Positions 47,680 to 56,000 of a DNA stretch of 64,000 nucleotides are shown here, piece after piece. The stretch spans positions 62,001-126,000 of the forward strand of contig NZ_FNFL01000008.1 of NCBI RefSeq assembly GCF_900101125.1, read 5' to 3'. Both the position numbers and the translations under genes were made by a program. Position 1 is the stretch's first letter; every line of letters begins with the position of its first letter. The notes below the pieces were generated by a model. It saw only the letters and a list, made by a program, of their open reading frames with translations. It did not search any database and was not told the origin of the DNA. Origin of the DNA: Sediminibacillus albus. GTDB lineage: Bacteria > Bacillota > Bacilli > Bacillales > Amphibacillaceae.

Positions 47680-49305
47680 TTGGATATTAATGTGCAAGCT
47701 TTAATTTTTGAGTTTGTCGGCGGGCTTGGTATATTCCTGCTCGGACTGAAGTTTATGGGTGATGGCCTGCAAAAATCAGCAGGCGACCGGCTTAGGGATA
47801 TTTTAGACCGATTTACTAGCAACCCATTTATGGGTGTGTTAGCAGGTATTATTGTTACTATTTTAATCCAAAGCAGTTCCGGTACTACTGTATTGACGGT
47901 GGGCTTAGTTAATGCAGGATTTATGACCTTGAGACAATCGATCGGTGTCATTATGGGTGCTAACATCGGAACAACGGTAACAGCCTTCATCATCGGGATT
48001 GATCTAGGAGAATACGCGTTGCCAATCATGGCAGCCGGTGCATTCATGCTCTTCTTTTTTAAAAACAATAAAGTATCTTATATTGGACAAACTATCTTTG
48101 GTTTTGGTTCATTATTCTACGGACTCGAATTAATGAGCAGCGGAATGTCTCCGTTGCGGGAAGTACAAGCATTTCATGAATTAACATTAAGCATGAGCGA
48201 AAACCCTGTGTTAGGGGTAGTTATTGGTACACTATTTACTTTTATAGTCCAAAGCTCAAGTGCTACCATCGGTATTCTCCAAGGATTGTTCGACCAAGGT
48301 GCGATTGATCTTCAAGCTGCACTGCCAGTCCTGTTCGGAGATAATATCGGTACGACAATCACAGCTATTCTAGCTTCAATTGGTGCTACGATTGCTGCAA
48401 AACGTGCGGCATTCACTCATGTTATTTTTAATGTTGTTGGGACGAGTATTTTCTTAATCTTCCTAGGACTATACTCACGCTTTGTTGTTTACTTACAACA
48501 AACTTGGGATCTTAACCCGGAAATGACTATTGCTTTTGCTCACGGCAGCTTTAATATAGCTAATACTATCATCCAGTTTCCTTTCATAGGAGCGTTGGCT
48601 TATATTGTGACTAAGCTGATACCTGGGGAAGACGCAATTATCGAATATAAGCCAAAACATCTAGATCCAATTTTTATCCAGCAGTCTCCTTCTGTTGCCC
48701 TTGACCAGGCAAAGGAAGAAGTTATCCGGATGGGCGAGTACGCTCACAAAGGATTGGAAGAATCCAGCTTATATTTGAACAATCATAGTCAAAAACATGC
48801 AGATATGGCGTTGCAAATTGAGGGGGCACTAAATAATCTTGACAAGGAAATCACCGAATATTTAGTCAGCCTGTCAGGAACTTCTTTTTCTGATGCGGAC
48901 AGCGCGAAACACTCAGCGCTAATGGATTCAGTGCGGGACATCGAAAGAATTGGCGATCACTTTGAAAATATTGTCGAACTAGTGGATTATAAAATTTCCA
49001 ACAAAGTCGTTGTTACTGAGCAAGCACAACAGGACTTGAATGACATGTTCGATTTAACGTTAATAACGGTAAAGCAAGCAATTAAAGCTCTTGGTGAAAT
49101 GGATAGAGAAGAAGCATTGGCAGTTGTCCAAAAAGAAGACCAGATTGACCAAATGGAGCGGGCATACCGTAAGAAACACATTATTAGGATGAACGAGGGA
49201 TCATGTTCCGGACCGGCTGGTATTGTCTTTGTTGACATTATCAGTAACCTGGAGCGTATCGGTGATCATGCTGTTAATATAGCAGAAGAAGTACTTGGTG
49301 AATAA
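47680..49305 (+). CDS. Na/Pi cotransporter with C-terminal PhoU-like domain
   Basis: About 541 residues. The N-terminal 320 contain two inverted transporter halves, each with QSSS (IQSSSGTTVLT; VQSSSATIGI) and GANIGTT / GDNIGTT loops. The C-terminal 200 form a helical PhoU-like bundle with the ERIGDH motif twice, a feature of NptA-like transporters possibly responding to phosphate signals. TTG 47680 (MDINVQALIFEF) follows AAGGGATGGGG; TTG 47644 is in frame but lies at the transcription start. Unlike yqeW it has the regulatory domain. Confidence 0.9.
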   Translation: MDINVQALIFEFVGGLGIFLLGLKFMGDGLQKSAGDRLRDILDRFTSNPFMGVLAGIIVTILIQSSSGTTVLTVGLVNAGFMTLRQSIGVIMGANIGTTVTAFIIGIDLGEYALPIMAAGAFMLFFFKNNKVSYIGQTIFGFGSLFYGLELMSSGMSPLREVQAFHELTLSMSENPVLGVVIGTLFTFIVQSSSATIGILQGLFDQGAIDLQAALPVLFGDNIGTTITAILASIGATIAAKRAAFTHVIFNVVGTSIFLIFLGLYSRFVVYLQQTWDLNPEMTIAFAHGSFNIANTIIQFPFIGALAYIVTKLIPGEDAIIEYKPKHLDPIFIQQSPSVALDQAKEEVIRMGEYAHKGLEESSLYLNNHSQKHADMALQIEGALNNLDKEITEYLVSLSGTSFSDADSAKHSALMDSVRDIERIGDHFENIVELVDYKISNKVVVTEQAQQDLNDMFDLTLITVKQAIKALGEMDREEALAVVQKEDQIDQMERAYRKKHIIRMNEGSCSGPAGIVFVDIISNLERIGDHAVNIAEEVLGE

Positions 49306-49318
49306 ATGAACAGTCGGG

Positions 49319-49354
49319 AAAAGGGGCGTGGAGATGAATCTCTGCCCCTTTTCT
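49319..49354 (+). terminator. Intrinsic terminator after the Na/Pi-PhoU gene
   Basis: AAAAGGGGC / GCCCCTTTT stem with an inner GAGAT/ATCTC pair. Confidence 0.85.
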
Positions 49355-49465
49355 CATTCATAAACATCGGAATGAATTTGATAAAAAGGTAAAAAACTCT
49401 TGAATGCTGTAAGAGGACGTGCTATATTATTTTTGTTGCCGATTTAAAAACTTTCTTTAAAACCG

Positions 49466-49494
49466 TTGACATTATTACATAAACATGATAAATT
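49466..49494 (+). promoter_or_regulatory. Promoter of the tRNA cluster
   Basis: TTGACA (49466-49471) and, 17 bases on, TAAATT (49489-49494); GATAAA at 15 bases is an alternative -10. About 67 bases before the first tRNA. Confidence 0.55.
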
Positions 49495-49560
49495 ATATTT
49501 CGTCGCTTCATCGAATACTTAATAACTTAGTAAACAAAGCGTTCATTAGCATAATAATTT

Positions 49561-49635
49561 TCCACAGTAGCTCAGCGGTAGAGCAATCGGCTGTTAACCG
49601 ATCGGTCGTAGGTTCGAGTCCTACCTGTGGAGCCA
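49561..49635 (+). tRNA. tRNA-Asn (GTT)
   Basis: A 75-base cloverleaf with acceptor TCCACAG/CTGTGGA, anticodon GTT at 49593-49595, T loop TTCGAGT, discriminator G and encoded CCA. Confidence 0.97.
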
Positions 49636-49638
49636 TAT

Positions 49639-49715
49639 GGCGGTGTAGCTCAGCTGGCTAGAGCGTACGGTTCATACCCGTGAGGTCGGGGGTTCGATCC
49701 CCTCCGCCGCTACCA
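49639..49715 (+). tRNA. tRNA-Met (CAT), elongator type
   Basis: 77 bases, anticodon CAT at 49673-49675, acceptor GGCGGTG/CGCCGCT with a G1-U72 pair, encoded CCA. It lacks the three G-C pairs at the base of the anticodon stem that mark initiator tRNA, and closely resembles elongator tRNA-Met of B. subtilis as I remember it. Confidence 0.9.
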
Positions 49716-49724
49716 AATAATTAT

Positions 49725-49801
49725 GGCGGTCGTGGCGAAGTGGTTAACGCACCGGATTGTGGCTCCGGCATTCGTGGGTTCGATTCCCACCGGTCGCCCC
49801 A
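49725..49801 (+). tRNA. tRNA-His (GTG)
   Basis: 77 bases with anticodon GTG at 49759-49761 and an eight-base-pair acceptor that includes the genome-encoded G-1 paired to C73, the His hallmark. CCA is encoded. Confidence 0.96.
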
Positions 49802-49817
49802 TAATAATTAATAAACT

Positions 49818-49894
49818 GGACCCTTAGCTCAGCTGGTTAGAGCTATCGGCTCATAACCGATCGGTCGCAGGTTCGAGTCCTGCAGGGTCCACCA
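49818..49894 (+). tRNA. tRNA-Ile2 (CAT, lysidine type)
   Basis: 77 bases, anticodon CAT at 49852-49854. The acceptor and T-arm pattern (CCCTTAGCTCAG, GGTCGCAGG, GCAGGG) matches tRNA-Ile2, whose C34 is modified to lysidine by TilS, rather than a methionine tRNA. A Met assignment is the alternative. Confidence 0.8.
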
Positions 49895-49903
49895 TTTACT
49901 CGA

Positions 49904-49996
49904 GGAGGATTACCCAAGTCTGGCTGAAGGGAGCGGTCTTGAAAACCGCCAGGGGCTTCGCGGCCCGCGGGGGTTCGAATCCCTCATCCTCCTCCA
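49904..49996 (+). tRNA. tRNA-Ser (TGA)
   Basis: A 93-base class II tRNA with a long variable arm, anticodon TGA at 49940-49942 and encoded CCA. The acceptor GGAGGAT/ATCCTCC is followed by T at the discriminator position (49993), where G is usual for serine tRNAs. Confidence 0.94.
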
Positions 49997-50194
49997 TTTA
50001 CATAATGAGGTATGTTGAACGGCGAAGAAATGCTTGAATCGGCAGTTCAGCCAATTGAGAGCCAATGAGATCTTCTCGAAAACCTGCTATGTGCAGGATT
50101 GGGAGAAGCGCTTCTTCACTGGATGAGCTATAACTTAACGCACAGAACATTGGAGAAACACTTCAAGCAACATAAATAACGAACATTTTACTAT
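49997..50194 (+). other. 198-base structured spacer inside the tRNA cluster
   Basis: An unusually long gap between tRNA-Ser and tRNA-Phe (other gaps are 3-16 bases, about 9 on average). It contains a hairpin CTTCTC ... CCTGC ... GCAGG ... GAGAAG (50072-50108). No tRNA-like cloverleaf or coding frame is evident. Possibly a remnant of a lost tRNA segment or an inserted small repeat. Confidence 0.5.
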
Positions 50195-50270
<76 letters not shown>

Positions 50271-50299
50271 TTTTACTTTATGATATACATAAATTTACG

Positions 50300-50329
50300 G
50301 ACAAGCAGATAGTTGCTTGTCTTTTTTGT
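50300..50329 (+). terminator. Intrinsic terminator of the tRNA cluster
   Basis: GACAAGCA / TGCTTGTC stem with T6. Confidence 0.88.
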
Positions 50330-50473
50330 TTTTATCTGAACATGGAACCTTCATTAAGTTTTATTTCCATAATGCATAAAAGTTGCAAGAAAAAACTCCC
50401 TTTGATAATCTTGGGTTAAATGGAAGGGAGAATTGAAATCCTTCCTGTACATACTAAATAAGGAGGAATTGAA

Positions 50474-51085
50474 ATGGCTAAATTTGAACTACCAGAGCTA
50501 CCATACGCATATGATGCATTGGAACCACACATTGATAAGGAAACGATGAACATTCATCACACTAAACACCATAACACTTATGTTACAAAATTAAATGGTG
50601 CAATTGAAGGGAACAGCAACTTGGAAAGCAAGTCTTTAGAACAATTGCTGGCAGACCTTGACAGTGTTCCTGCTGATATCCGTACAGCTGTCCGCAACAA
50701 TGGCGGCGGCCATGCGAACCACTCTTTATTCTGGACTATTCTTTCTCCGAATGGCGGCGGCGAACCATCAGGAGAATTAGCTGATAAAATTAAAGCTAAA
50801 TTTGGAAGCTTCGACAAGTTTAAAGAAGAGTTTGGAAGCGCAGCAACTGGCCGTTTTGGTTCTGGCTGGGCTTGGCTTGTTGTAAACAACGGTGAAATTG
50901 AAATTACCAGCACTCCTAATCAAGATTCACCAGTAATGGAGGGTAAGACACCTATTCTTGGCCTTGACGTTTGGGAGCATGCTTATTATCTTAAGTACCA
51001 AAATAAACGTCCTGACTATGTTTCTGCTTTCTGGAACGTTGTTAACTGGGATGAAGTGGCTAAGCGTTACGAAGCTGCTAAGTAA
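50474..51085 (+). CDS. sodA: Superoxide dismutase (Mn/Fe type)
   Basis: A 203-residue enzyme. Metal ligands are the His in MNIHHTKHH (near 27), His in HANHSLFW (near 82), Asp in [10 protein letters not shown] (near 164) and His in the same motif. GGGHANHS and the Gln-free FGSGWAWL pattern fit manganese-type SodA of Bacillus, though metal cannot be fixed from sequence alone. ATG 50474 follows AAGGAGG. Single gene ending at a strong terminator. Confidence 0.97.
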   Translation: MAKFELPELPYAYDALEPHIDKETMNIHHTKHHNTYVTKLNGAIEGNSNLESKSLEQLLADLDSVPADIRTAVRNNGGGHANHSLFWTILSPNGGGEPSGELADKIKAKFGSFDKFKEEFGSAATGRFGSGWAWLVVNNGEIEITSTPNQDSPVMEGKTPILGLDVWEHAYYLKYQNKRPDYVSAFWNVVNWDEVAKRYEAAK

Positions 51086-51097
51086 TCTACAATTATA

Positions 51098-51133
51098 AAA
51101 GGGCTGGATGGCATCTGCCATCCAGCCCTTTTT
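51098..51133 (+). terminator. Intrinsic terminator after sodA
   Basis: AAAGGGCTGGATGGCA / TGCCATCCAGCCCTTT with T run. Confidence 0.95.
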
Positions 51134-51248
51134 GTTTTTATGTCTGCAAACGGACAATGTTCCTGTATAATCGTTTTCTCTGTATTTCCTTTGTATATCT
51201 GCCTTGGATTAGAAAACAATAAAGATAACAGTAAAGGAGACGGGAAAT

Positions 51249-52523
51249 ATGAAGAAAACTTTGCACTTGTTACTAGGAGACATTGAGGTAGACCGTGATC
51301 TAAAGCTACTGCTGACAATAGGCGGGTTATATTCTTTAGGTATATTTCTTTCCAATACCTTCGTAAATATCTATTTATGGAAACAATCAGGTGATTATGT
51401 CGCGATTGCACTTTATAATATTTCTATTTATATTATGCAGCCCCTCACATTTATACTAGCCGGCAGGTGGGCGAAAAAAGTTGATAGGGTGATCGTATTA
51501 CGTTTAGGGGTAGTCTTTCTGTCCCTTTTTTTTATGACTGTATTAATCGTAGGCGAACAAGCAGCTACCTATAATATGATGCTGGGCGGGTTGCTTGGAA
51601 TTGGGTACGGATTTTACTGGCTTGCTTTTAATGTATTGACTTTTGAAGTAACAGAGCCTGAAACAAGGGATTTTTTTAATGGATTTCAAGGGCTCTTGCA
51701 GTCCCTGGGCGGAATGATCGGGCCTATACTTGCTGGGTATGTGATTTCTCGCCTCGAATCGTTCCAAGGCTATACTGTAATTTTCGCCATTTCCTTCTGC
51801 TTATTTATTTCGGCAGTCGTCTGTACGTTTTTCTTGAATCGAAGATCCGCGAAGGGAGACTTCCGTTTTTTTACAATATTCAAGGAGAGGAAAAGAAATA
51901 AAGACTGGAAAAGAATTCTTTATGCCCATTCCTTTCAAGGATTGAGAGAAGGCGTCTTTGTTTTTGTCATTTCTGTGTGGGTATTTATTACTACGCAAAG
52001 TGAGTTGGCGCTTGGTACATTTAATTTAATTTTTTCTGGTTTTTCTTTTCTCTTTTATTATGCAGCAACACGATTAATCAAGCCGCGGATGCGAAAAAAG
52101 GCTATCTTTGTGGGTGGGTTATCATTGTATTTATCGCTTTATTTGATTATCCTCCATATGGATTATACAACCTTGTTAATATACGCAGGAATCATTGGCT
52201 TTTCCTACCCGATTTTATTTGTTCCTTATGCTTCAATGACATACGATGTGATTGGCAAGGCAAGGAAAGCTGGAGAAATGAGAATAGAGTATATTGTTGT
52301 CAGAGAGGTCTTCCTCAATTTTGGAAGAATTACTTCTATTGGCTTGTTTCTGATTGCTGTTAGTTTTTATTCGGCAGAAACGGCCATCCCATATTTATTA
52401 ATGGTGGTAGGAATTGGACATTTTATCATTTACTTTTTTGTGAAAGATATTGACCTGAAAGTAACCGAACCTAGAAAACAGCCAGCAGTAGCTAAAGAAC
52501 TTTCTGAAGAAAAGAATAGATAG
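51249..52523 (+). CDS. yqgE: MFS transporter, YqgE-like
   Basis: A 424-residue integral membrane protein with about 12 predicted helices, the major-facilitator fold. Position between sodA and the pbpA gene matches B. subtilis yqgE. No substrate can be named; the charged loop (about 205-225, KERKRNKDWKR) lies between the two six-helix halves. ATG 51249 follows AAAGGAG. Confidence 0.88.
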   Translation: MKKTLHLLLGDIEVDRDLKLLLTIGGLYSLGIFLSNTFVNIYLWKQSGDYVAIALYNISIYIMQPLTFILAGRWAKKVDRVIVLRLGVVFLSLFFMTVLIVGEQAATYNMMLGGLLGIGYGFYWLAFNVLTFEVTEPETRDFFNGFQGLLQSLGGMIGPILAGYVISRLESFQGYTVIFAISFCLFISAVVCTFFLNRRSAKGDFRFFTIFKERKRNKDWKRILYAHSFQGLREGVFVFVISVWVFITTQSELALGTFNLIFSGFSFLFYYAATRLIKPRMRKKAIFVGGLSLYLSLYLIILHMDYTTLLIYAGIIGFSYPILFVPYASMTYDVIGKARKAGEMRIEYIVVREVFLNFGRITSIGLFLIAVSFYSAETAIPYLLMVVGIGHFIIYFFVKDIDLKVTEPRKQPAVAKELSEEKNR

Positions 52524-52551
52524 TGAAAGGATAGTCGCTTCCTGCTAAAGA

Positions 52552-52560
52552 TGTTATAAT
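52552..52560 (+). promoter_or_regulatory. Extended -10 promoter of pbpA
   Basis: TGTTATAAT, a TGn extended -10, about 36 bases before pbpA; no good -35. Confidence 0.5.
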
Positions 52561-52595
52561 CGTAGTAATGTTATTAACACAAAAGGGGGAGCGAT

Positions 52596-54728
52596 ATGGG
52601 AAAGAAAAAAAAGAAGCGAGCACAACTTCCCTTTCGTTTAAATATATTGTTTTTGTTTGTCTTTTTACTGTTTTCTGGGTTAATTCTTCAACTTGGAGTC
52701 GTGCAGATACTTAATGGAGAAGAAGCGCAAGACAAAATTAATCGAACAGAGAATACTGTTTCTGATATTCCTGTTCCGCGCGGCAAAATGTATGATCGAT
52801 TTGGGCGCCTTGTGCTAGATAACGAGCCGGTCAGGTCGATTACTTATACACCGCCTAAACGAGGAGCTTCAGCCGAAGAAAGGCTCGACTTAGCAGAAAA
52901 ATTAGCCGAATTTATTGATATAGAAGACGCTGAAGATGAAGTAAGGGAAAGAGATAAGAAAGAATACTGGTATTTATTGAACCAAAAAGAATCAGAAGAC
53001 AAATTGTCTGCTGAAGAAGCAGAAGACATGGATGTATCTGAACAGTACCAGGCCATGCTTGACCGAATTACCGATGAAGAATTAGCGGAAATAGAATGGG
53101 ATGATTCGCTGCTTGAAGTGATAGCCATCAAGAAAGAATTGGATGCTGCCTCAGAGTTATCCCCCCATATTGTAAAAAATGAAAATGTGACTGAAGAAGA
53201 GTATGCACAGGTGTCTGAGCATTTAAACGAACTTACGGGTATCGATGCTACTATTGATTGGAATAGGATTTCTGCTGTGGAGGGAACCTTCCAGGACATC
53301 ATCGGGAATATTTCTACTTCAGAACGAGGAATTCCGAGTGAAAACCTTGAGTATTATTTGAGCAGGGGATACAGCCGTAACGACCGTGTTGGAACGAGCG
53401 GACTCGAAGAGCAATATGAAAGTGTTTTAAAAGGTAGAAAAGAACAGGTAGAGTACATCACCGACAGTGCTGGCAAAATCGTCAGTTCCGAGGTGGTTAC
53501 GGAAGGACAGCGCGGCAATGACTTAATGTTGTCGATTGATATGGAATTGCAGCAGGCAGTCGACAAAATCGCCAGAGAGGAACTGAAGACGGCCATTGAA
53601 ATGCATCCTGCAAAAAATAAGTATATGTCAGATGCGTTGGTCGTAATGATGAATCCCCAGACTGGCGAAGTGTTGGCAATGTCTGGCCAGCACTATGACC
53701 GGGAGAATGATGAGTACCATAATCAATCCTACCGGACATTGTATGATGCCCACAGGCCAGGATCGGCGGTTAAAGGTGCTTCTGTTTTGGCGGGCCTCGA
53801 TTCCGGAGTAATCAGCCCGGGAACTGTCATCAATGATACCAAAATTAAAATAAAGGATTTGGAAAAAAGTTCATATTCCAGCAGTATTGGACATGTCGAT
53901 GAAGTAGAAGCATTGGAAAAATCGTCGAACGTCTATATGTTCCATATCGCCATGCGGTTGGGCGGCGAGTTTAATTACCATTATGGAATGAATTCCATTA
54001 CTTTTAACCCGGAATCATTTACAACCATGCGTAATTACTTTAAGCAATTTGGTCTAGGTGTGGAAACAGGTATCGATTATCCCTATGAATCGACCGGTTA
54101 TGTTGGCAAAGAGCCGCAGCCTGGTAATTTAATGGACTATGCGATCGGTCAGTATGATACATTTACTACTATGCAGCTGGCCCAGTATGTATCGACAATT
54201 GCCAATGACGGCTATCGGATCCGCCCTCGACTGGTGAACGAAGTCAGACAGCCAAAAGCAAAAAAAGGCGAGCTTGGTCCTGTAATAGAAAGTTTTAATA
54301 CGGATGTTCTAAACAAAATTGTGATGAATGAGCAATACCTTGACAGGGTCCATAAAGGTTTCCGCAAAGTATTTACCCAGGGAACAGCTGCTAATCATGG
54401 CTGGGCTCAATACAGTGAAAAATATAAGGTGGCTGGCAAGACCGGTACAGCAGAAAACGAAGTTTATAAGGATGGAAAGAAACTTGCAGATACGGAAAAC
54501 TTGAGCCTGGTTGGCTATGCTCCCTATGATGATCCAGAAGTGGCTTTCGCAATTATTGTACCAAACAATGGAATAAGTAATAGCCAATATGATATTAACC
54601 ATAAAATCGGCACAAGGATTATTGGTAAATATTTTGAGTTGAAGGAAGAAAGAGATAAAGAAGGCGTGAATTCGGAACTTTCACAAAGTGAAGAAGGCGA
54701 GCAAGAAGCAGAGGATAAGGACGAATAA
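52596..54728 (+). CDS. pbpA: Penicillin-binding protein 2 (class B transpeptidase)
   Basis: A 710-residue protein: N-terminal membrane anchor (about 12-34), a dimerisation/pedestal domain with a long acidic insertion (about 95-175), and a transpeptidase domain with the active serine Ser390 in SAVK, Ser443-x-Asn445 and Lys615 in KTGTA. An acidic tail ends the protein. By position it is the counterpart of B. subtilis pbpA (PBP 2A, YqgF), involved in rod-shape cell-wall elongation. ATG 52596 follows GGGGGAGCG. Confidence 0.94.
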   Translation: MGKKKKKRAQLPFRLNILFLFVFLLFSGLILQLGVVQILNGEEAQDKINRTENTVSDIPVPRGKMYDRFGRLVLDNEPVRSITYTPPKRGASAEERLDLAEKLAEFIDIEDAEDEVRERDKKEYWYLLNQKESEDKLSAEEAEDMDVSEQYQAMLDRITDEELAEIEWDDSLLEVIAIKKELDAASELSPHIVKNENVTEEEYAQVSEHLNELTGIDATIDWNRISAVEGTFQDIIGNISTSERGIPSENLEYYLSRGYSRNDRVGTSGLEEQYESVLKGRKEQVEYITDSAGKIVSSEVVTEGQRGNDLMLSIDMELQQAVDKIAREELKTAIEMHPAKNKYMSDALVVMMNPQTGEVLAMSGQHYDRENDEYHNQSYRTLYDAHRPGSAVKGASVLAGLDSGVISPGTVINDTKIKIKDLEKSSYSSSIGHVDEVEALEKSSNVYMFHIAMRLGGEFNYHYGMNSITFNPESFTTMRNYFKQFGLGVETGIDYPYESTGYVGKEPQPGNLMDYAIGQYDTFTTMQLAQYVSTIANDGYRIRPRLVNEVRQPKAKKGELGPVIESFNTDVLNKIVMNEQYLDRVHKGFRKVFTQGTAANHGWAQYSEKYKVAGKTGTAENEVYKDGKKLADTENLSLVGYAPYDDPEVAFAIIVPNNGISNSQYDINHKIGTRIIGKYFELKEERDKEGVNSELSQSEEGEQEAEDKDE

Positions 54729-54748
54729 TAGTAGAAGAAGTAACAGGA

Positions 54749-54786
54749 AAGCAGCGCGTGGCAGATGCCAGGCGCTGCTTTTTTTT
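54749..54786 (+). terminator. Intrinsic terminator after pbpA
   Basis: AAGCAGCGC / GCGCTGCTT outer stem plus an inner TGGCA/TGCCA helix and T8. Confidence 0.92.
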
Positions 54787-54843
54787 GTTTTTTGAAATAG
54801 TTGAACGGGTTCTATCAACCTATAGTTCTTTCGTTCTATTAAA

Positions 54844-54882
54844 TTTACACTATCTTTACAAGCAGTTAACTATAACTTCAAA
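54844..54882 (+). promoter_or_regulatory. Pho box (PhoP binding site) upstream of pstS
   Basis: Four direct hexamers with exactly five-base spacers: TTTACA (54844), TTTACA (54855), TTAACT (54866), TTCAAA (54877). This is the B. subtilis PhoP~P site, TT(A/C/T)ACA repeated every 11 bp. A -10-like TAAGAT follows at 54892-54897, placing the box at about -60 to -22. Confidence 0.92.
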
Positions 54883-54956
54883 CTAGTACGTTAAGATGAA
54901 TTTGTAGCCGGCAAAGGCAACATTCAAACTATACAAATAGTAGGGGGAACAGACGT

Positions 54957-55922
54957 ATGAAAAAAACGAAGTTATTATCAATTGCTGCATTACTTATCTT
55001 GGTGATTGGATTATTGGCAGCTTGCGGTTCGGGCAATGGAGAAGATGAAGAAACAGGTGGCAATGACCAATCGGACAGCGGAGCAAGTGCTTCAGATGAT
55101 ACAAGTTCAGAAGACGAAGGCGCAAGCGAAGAATCAGCTTCTGGTTCCATTACTATTTCAGGTTCTAGTGCTATGCAGCCTTTAGTAGCAGCTGCTGCAG
55201 AACAATTCATGAGCGAAAATCCTGAAGCAGACATCCAAGTCAATGCCGGCGGCTCAGGTACAGGTCTAAGTGAAGTATCCGAAGGAACAGTTGATATTGG
55301 AAATTCTGATGTTTTTGCGGAAGAAAAAGATGGCATTCCTGCAGATGAATTAGTTGATCATAAAGTTGCTGTGGTTGGCATGACTGCTGCTGTTCATCCA
55401 GAAGTAGGGATTGAGGATATTTCCAAAGAGGATTTGAAAAAAGTATTTACTGGTGAAATCACTAACTGGTCTGAATTAGGTGGAGCGGATGTAGATATTA
55501 CTTTAGTAAACCGTCCAGATTCCTCTGGTACCCGGGCAACTTTTGTGAACTTTGGACTTGATGGCGAAACTCCAGCCGAAGGAGTAACAGAGGATTCATC
55601 AAATACCGTCAAACAAATCATAGGAGAGACGGAAGGTGCGATCGGTTACTTGGCTTTCTCTTATTTCACCGATGATTCCGTAACACCTCTGTCAATTGAT
55701 GGGGTAGAAGCGTCAGATGAAAATGTTCAGAGTGGAGAATTTCCGATTTGGGCTTATCAACACTCTTACACAAATGGCGAGGCAGAAGGTTTGGCTAAAA
55801 CCTTCCTGGATTACATGATGAGTGATGAAATCCAAACAGGTTTATTGCCAGAGCAAGGGTATATCGCGGCTACGAAGATGGAAGTAGAACGTGATGCGGA
55901 AGGAAACCAGACAGATAAATAA
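54957..55922 (+). CDS. pstS: Phosphate-binding lipoprotein PstS
   Basis: A 321-residue lipoprotein with lipobox LLAAC (Cys23) and a Ser/Asp/Glu-rich linker (about 25-60). The phosphate-binding domain has GSSAMQPLVAAAAE, NAGGSGTG and RPDSSGTRATF loops. It captures phosphate outside the membrane for PstCAB. ATG 54957 follows AGGGGG. It is first in the operon, behind a Pho box; a hairpin separates it from pstC. Confidence 0.97.
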   Translation: MKKTKLLSIAALLILVIGLLAACGSGNGEDEETGGNDQSDSGASASDDTSSEDEGASEESASGSITISGSSAMQPLVAAAAEQFMSENPEADIQVNAGGSGTGLSEVSEGTVDIGNSDVFAEEKDGIPADELVDHKVAVVGMTAAVHPEVGIEDISKEDLKKVFTGEITNWSELGGADVDITLVNRPDSSGTRATFVNFGLDGETPAEGVTEDSSNTVKQIIGETEGAIGYLAFSYFTDDSVTPLSIDGVEASDENVQSGEFPIWAYQHSYTNGEAEGLAKTFLDYMMSDEIQTGLLPEQGYIAATKMEVERDAEGNQTDK

Positions 55923-55944
55923 GAGATAAAAGAATAAAAGAAAG

Positions 55945-55976
55945 GTAGGGTAAATGCTGATAGGCATTTGCCCTAC
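55945..55976 (+). promoter_or_regulatory. Intercistronic hairpin between pstS and pstC
   Basis: A 13-bp stem GTAGGGTAAATGC / GCATTTGCCCTAC with one G-U pair and a six-base loop, no T run. It probably stabilises or allows processing of the pstS message so that PstS is made in excess, as is known for the B. subtilis pst operon. Confidence 0.75.
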
Positions 55977-56000
55977 AATGACTTTATAGGGGTGTTAACG

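Noticed and set aside
55968-56000. An 11-codon N-terminal extension of PstC
   Set aside because: It would begin inside the 13-bp intercistronic hairpin; ATG 56001 has a proper AGGGGTG site.
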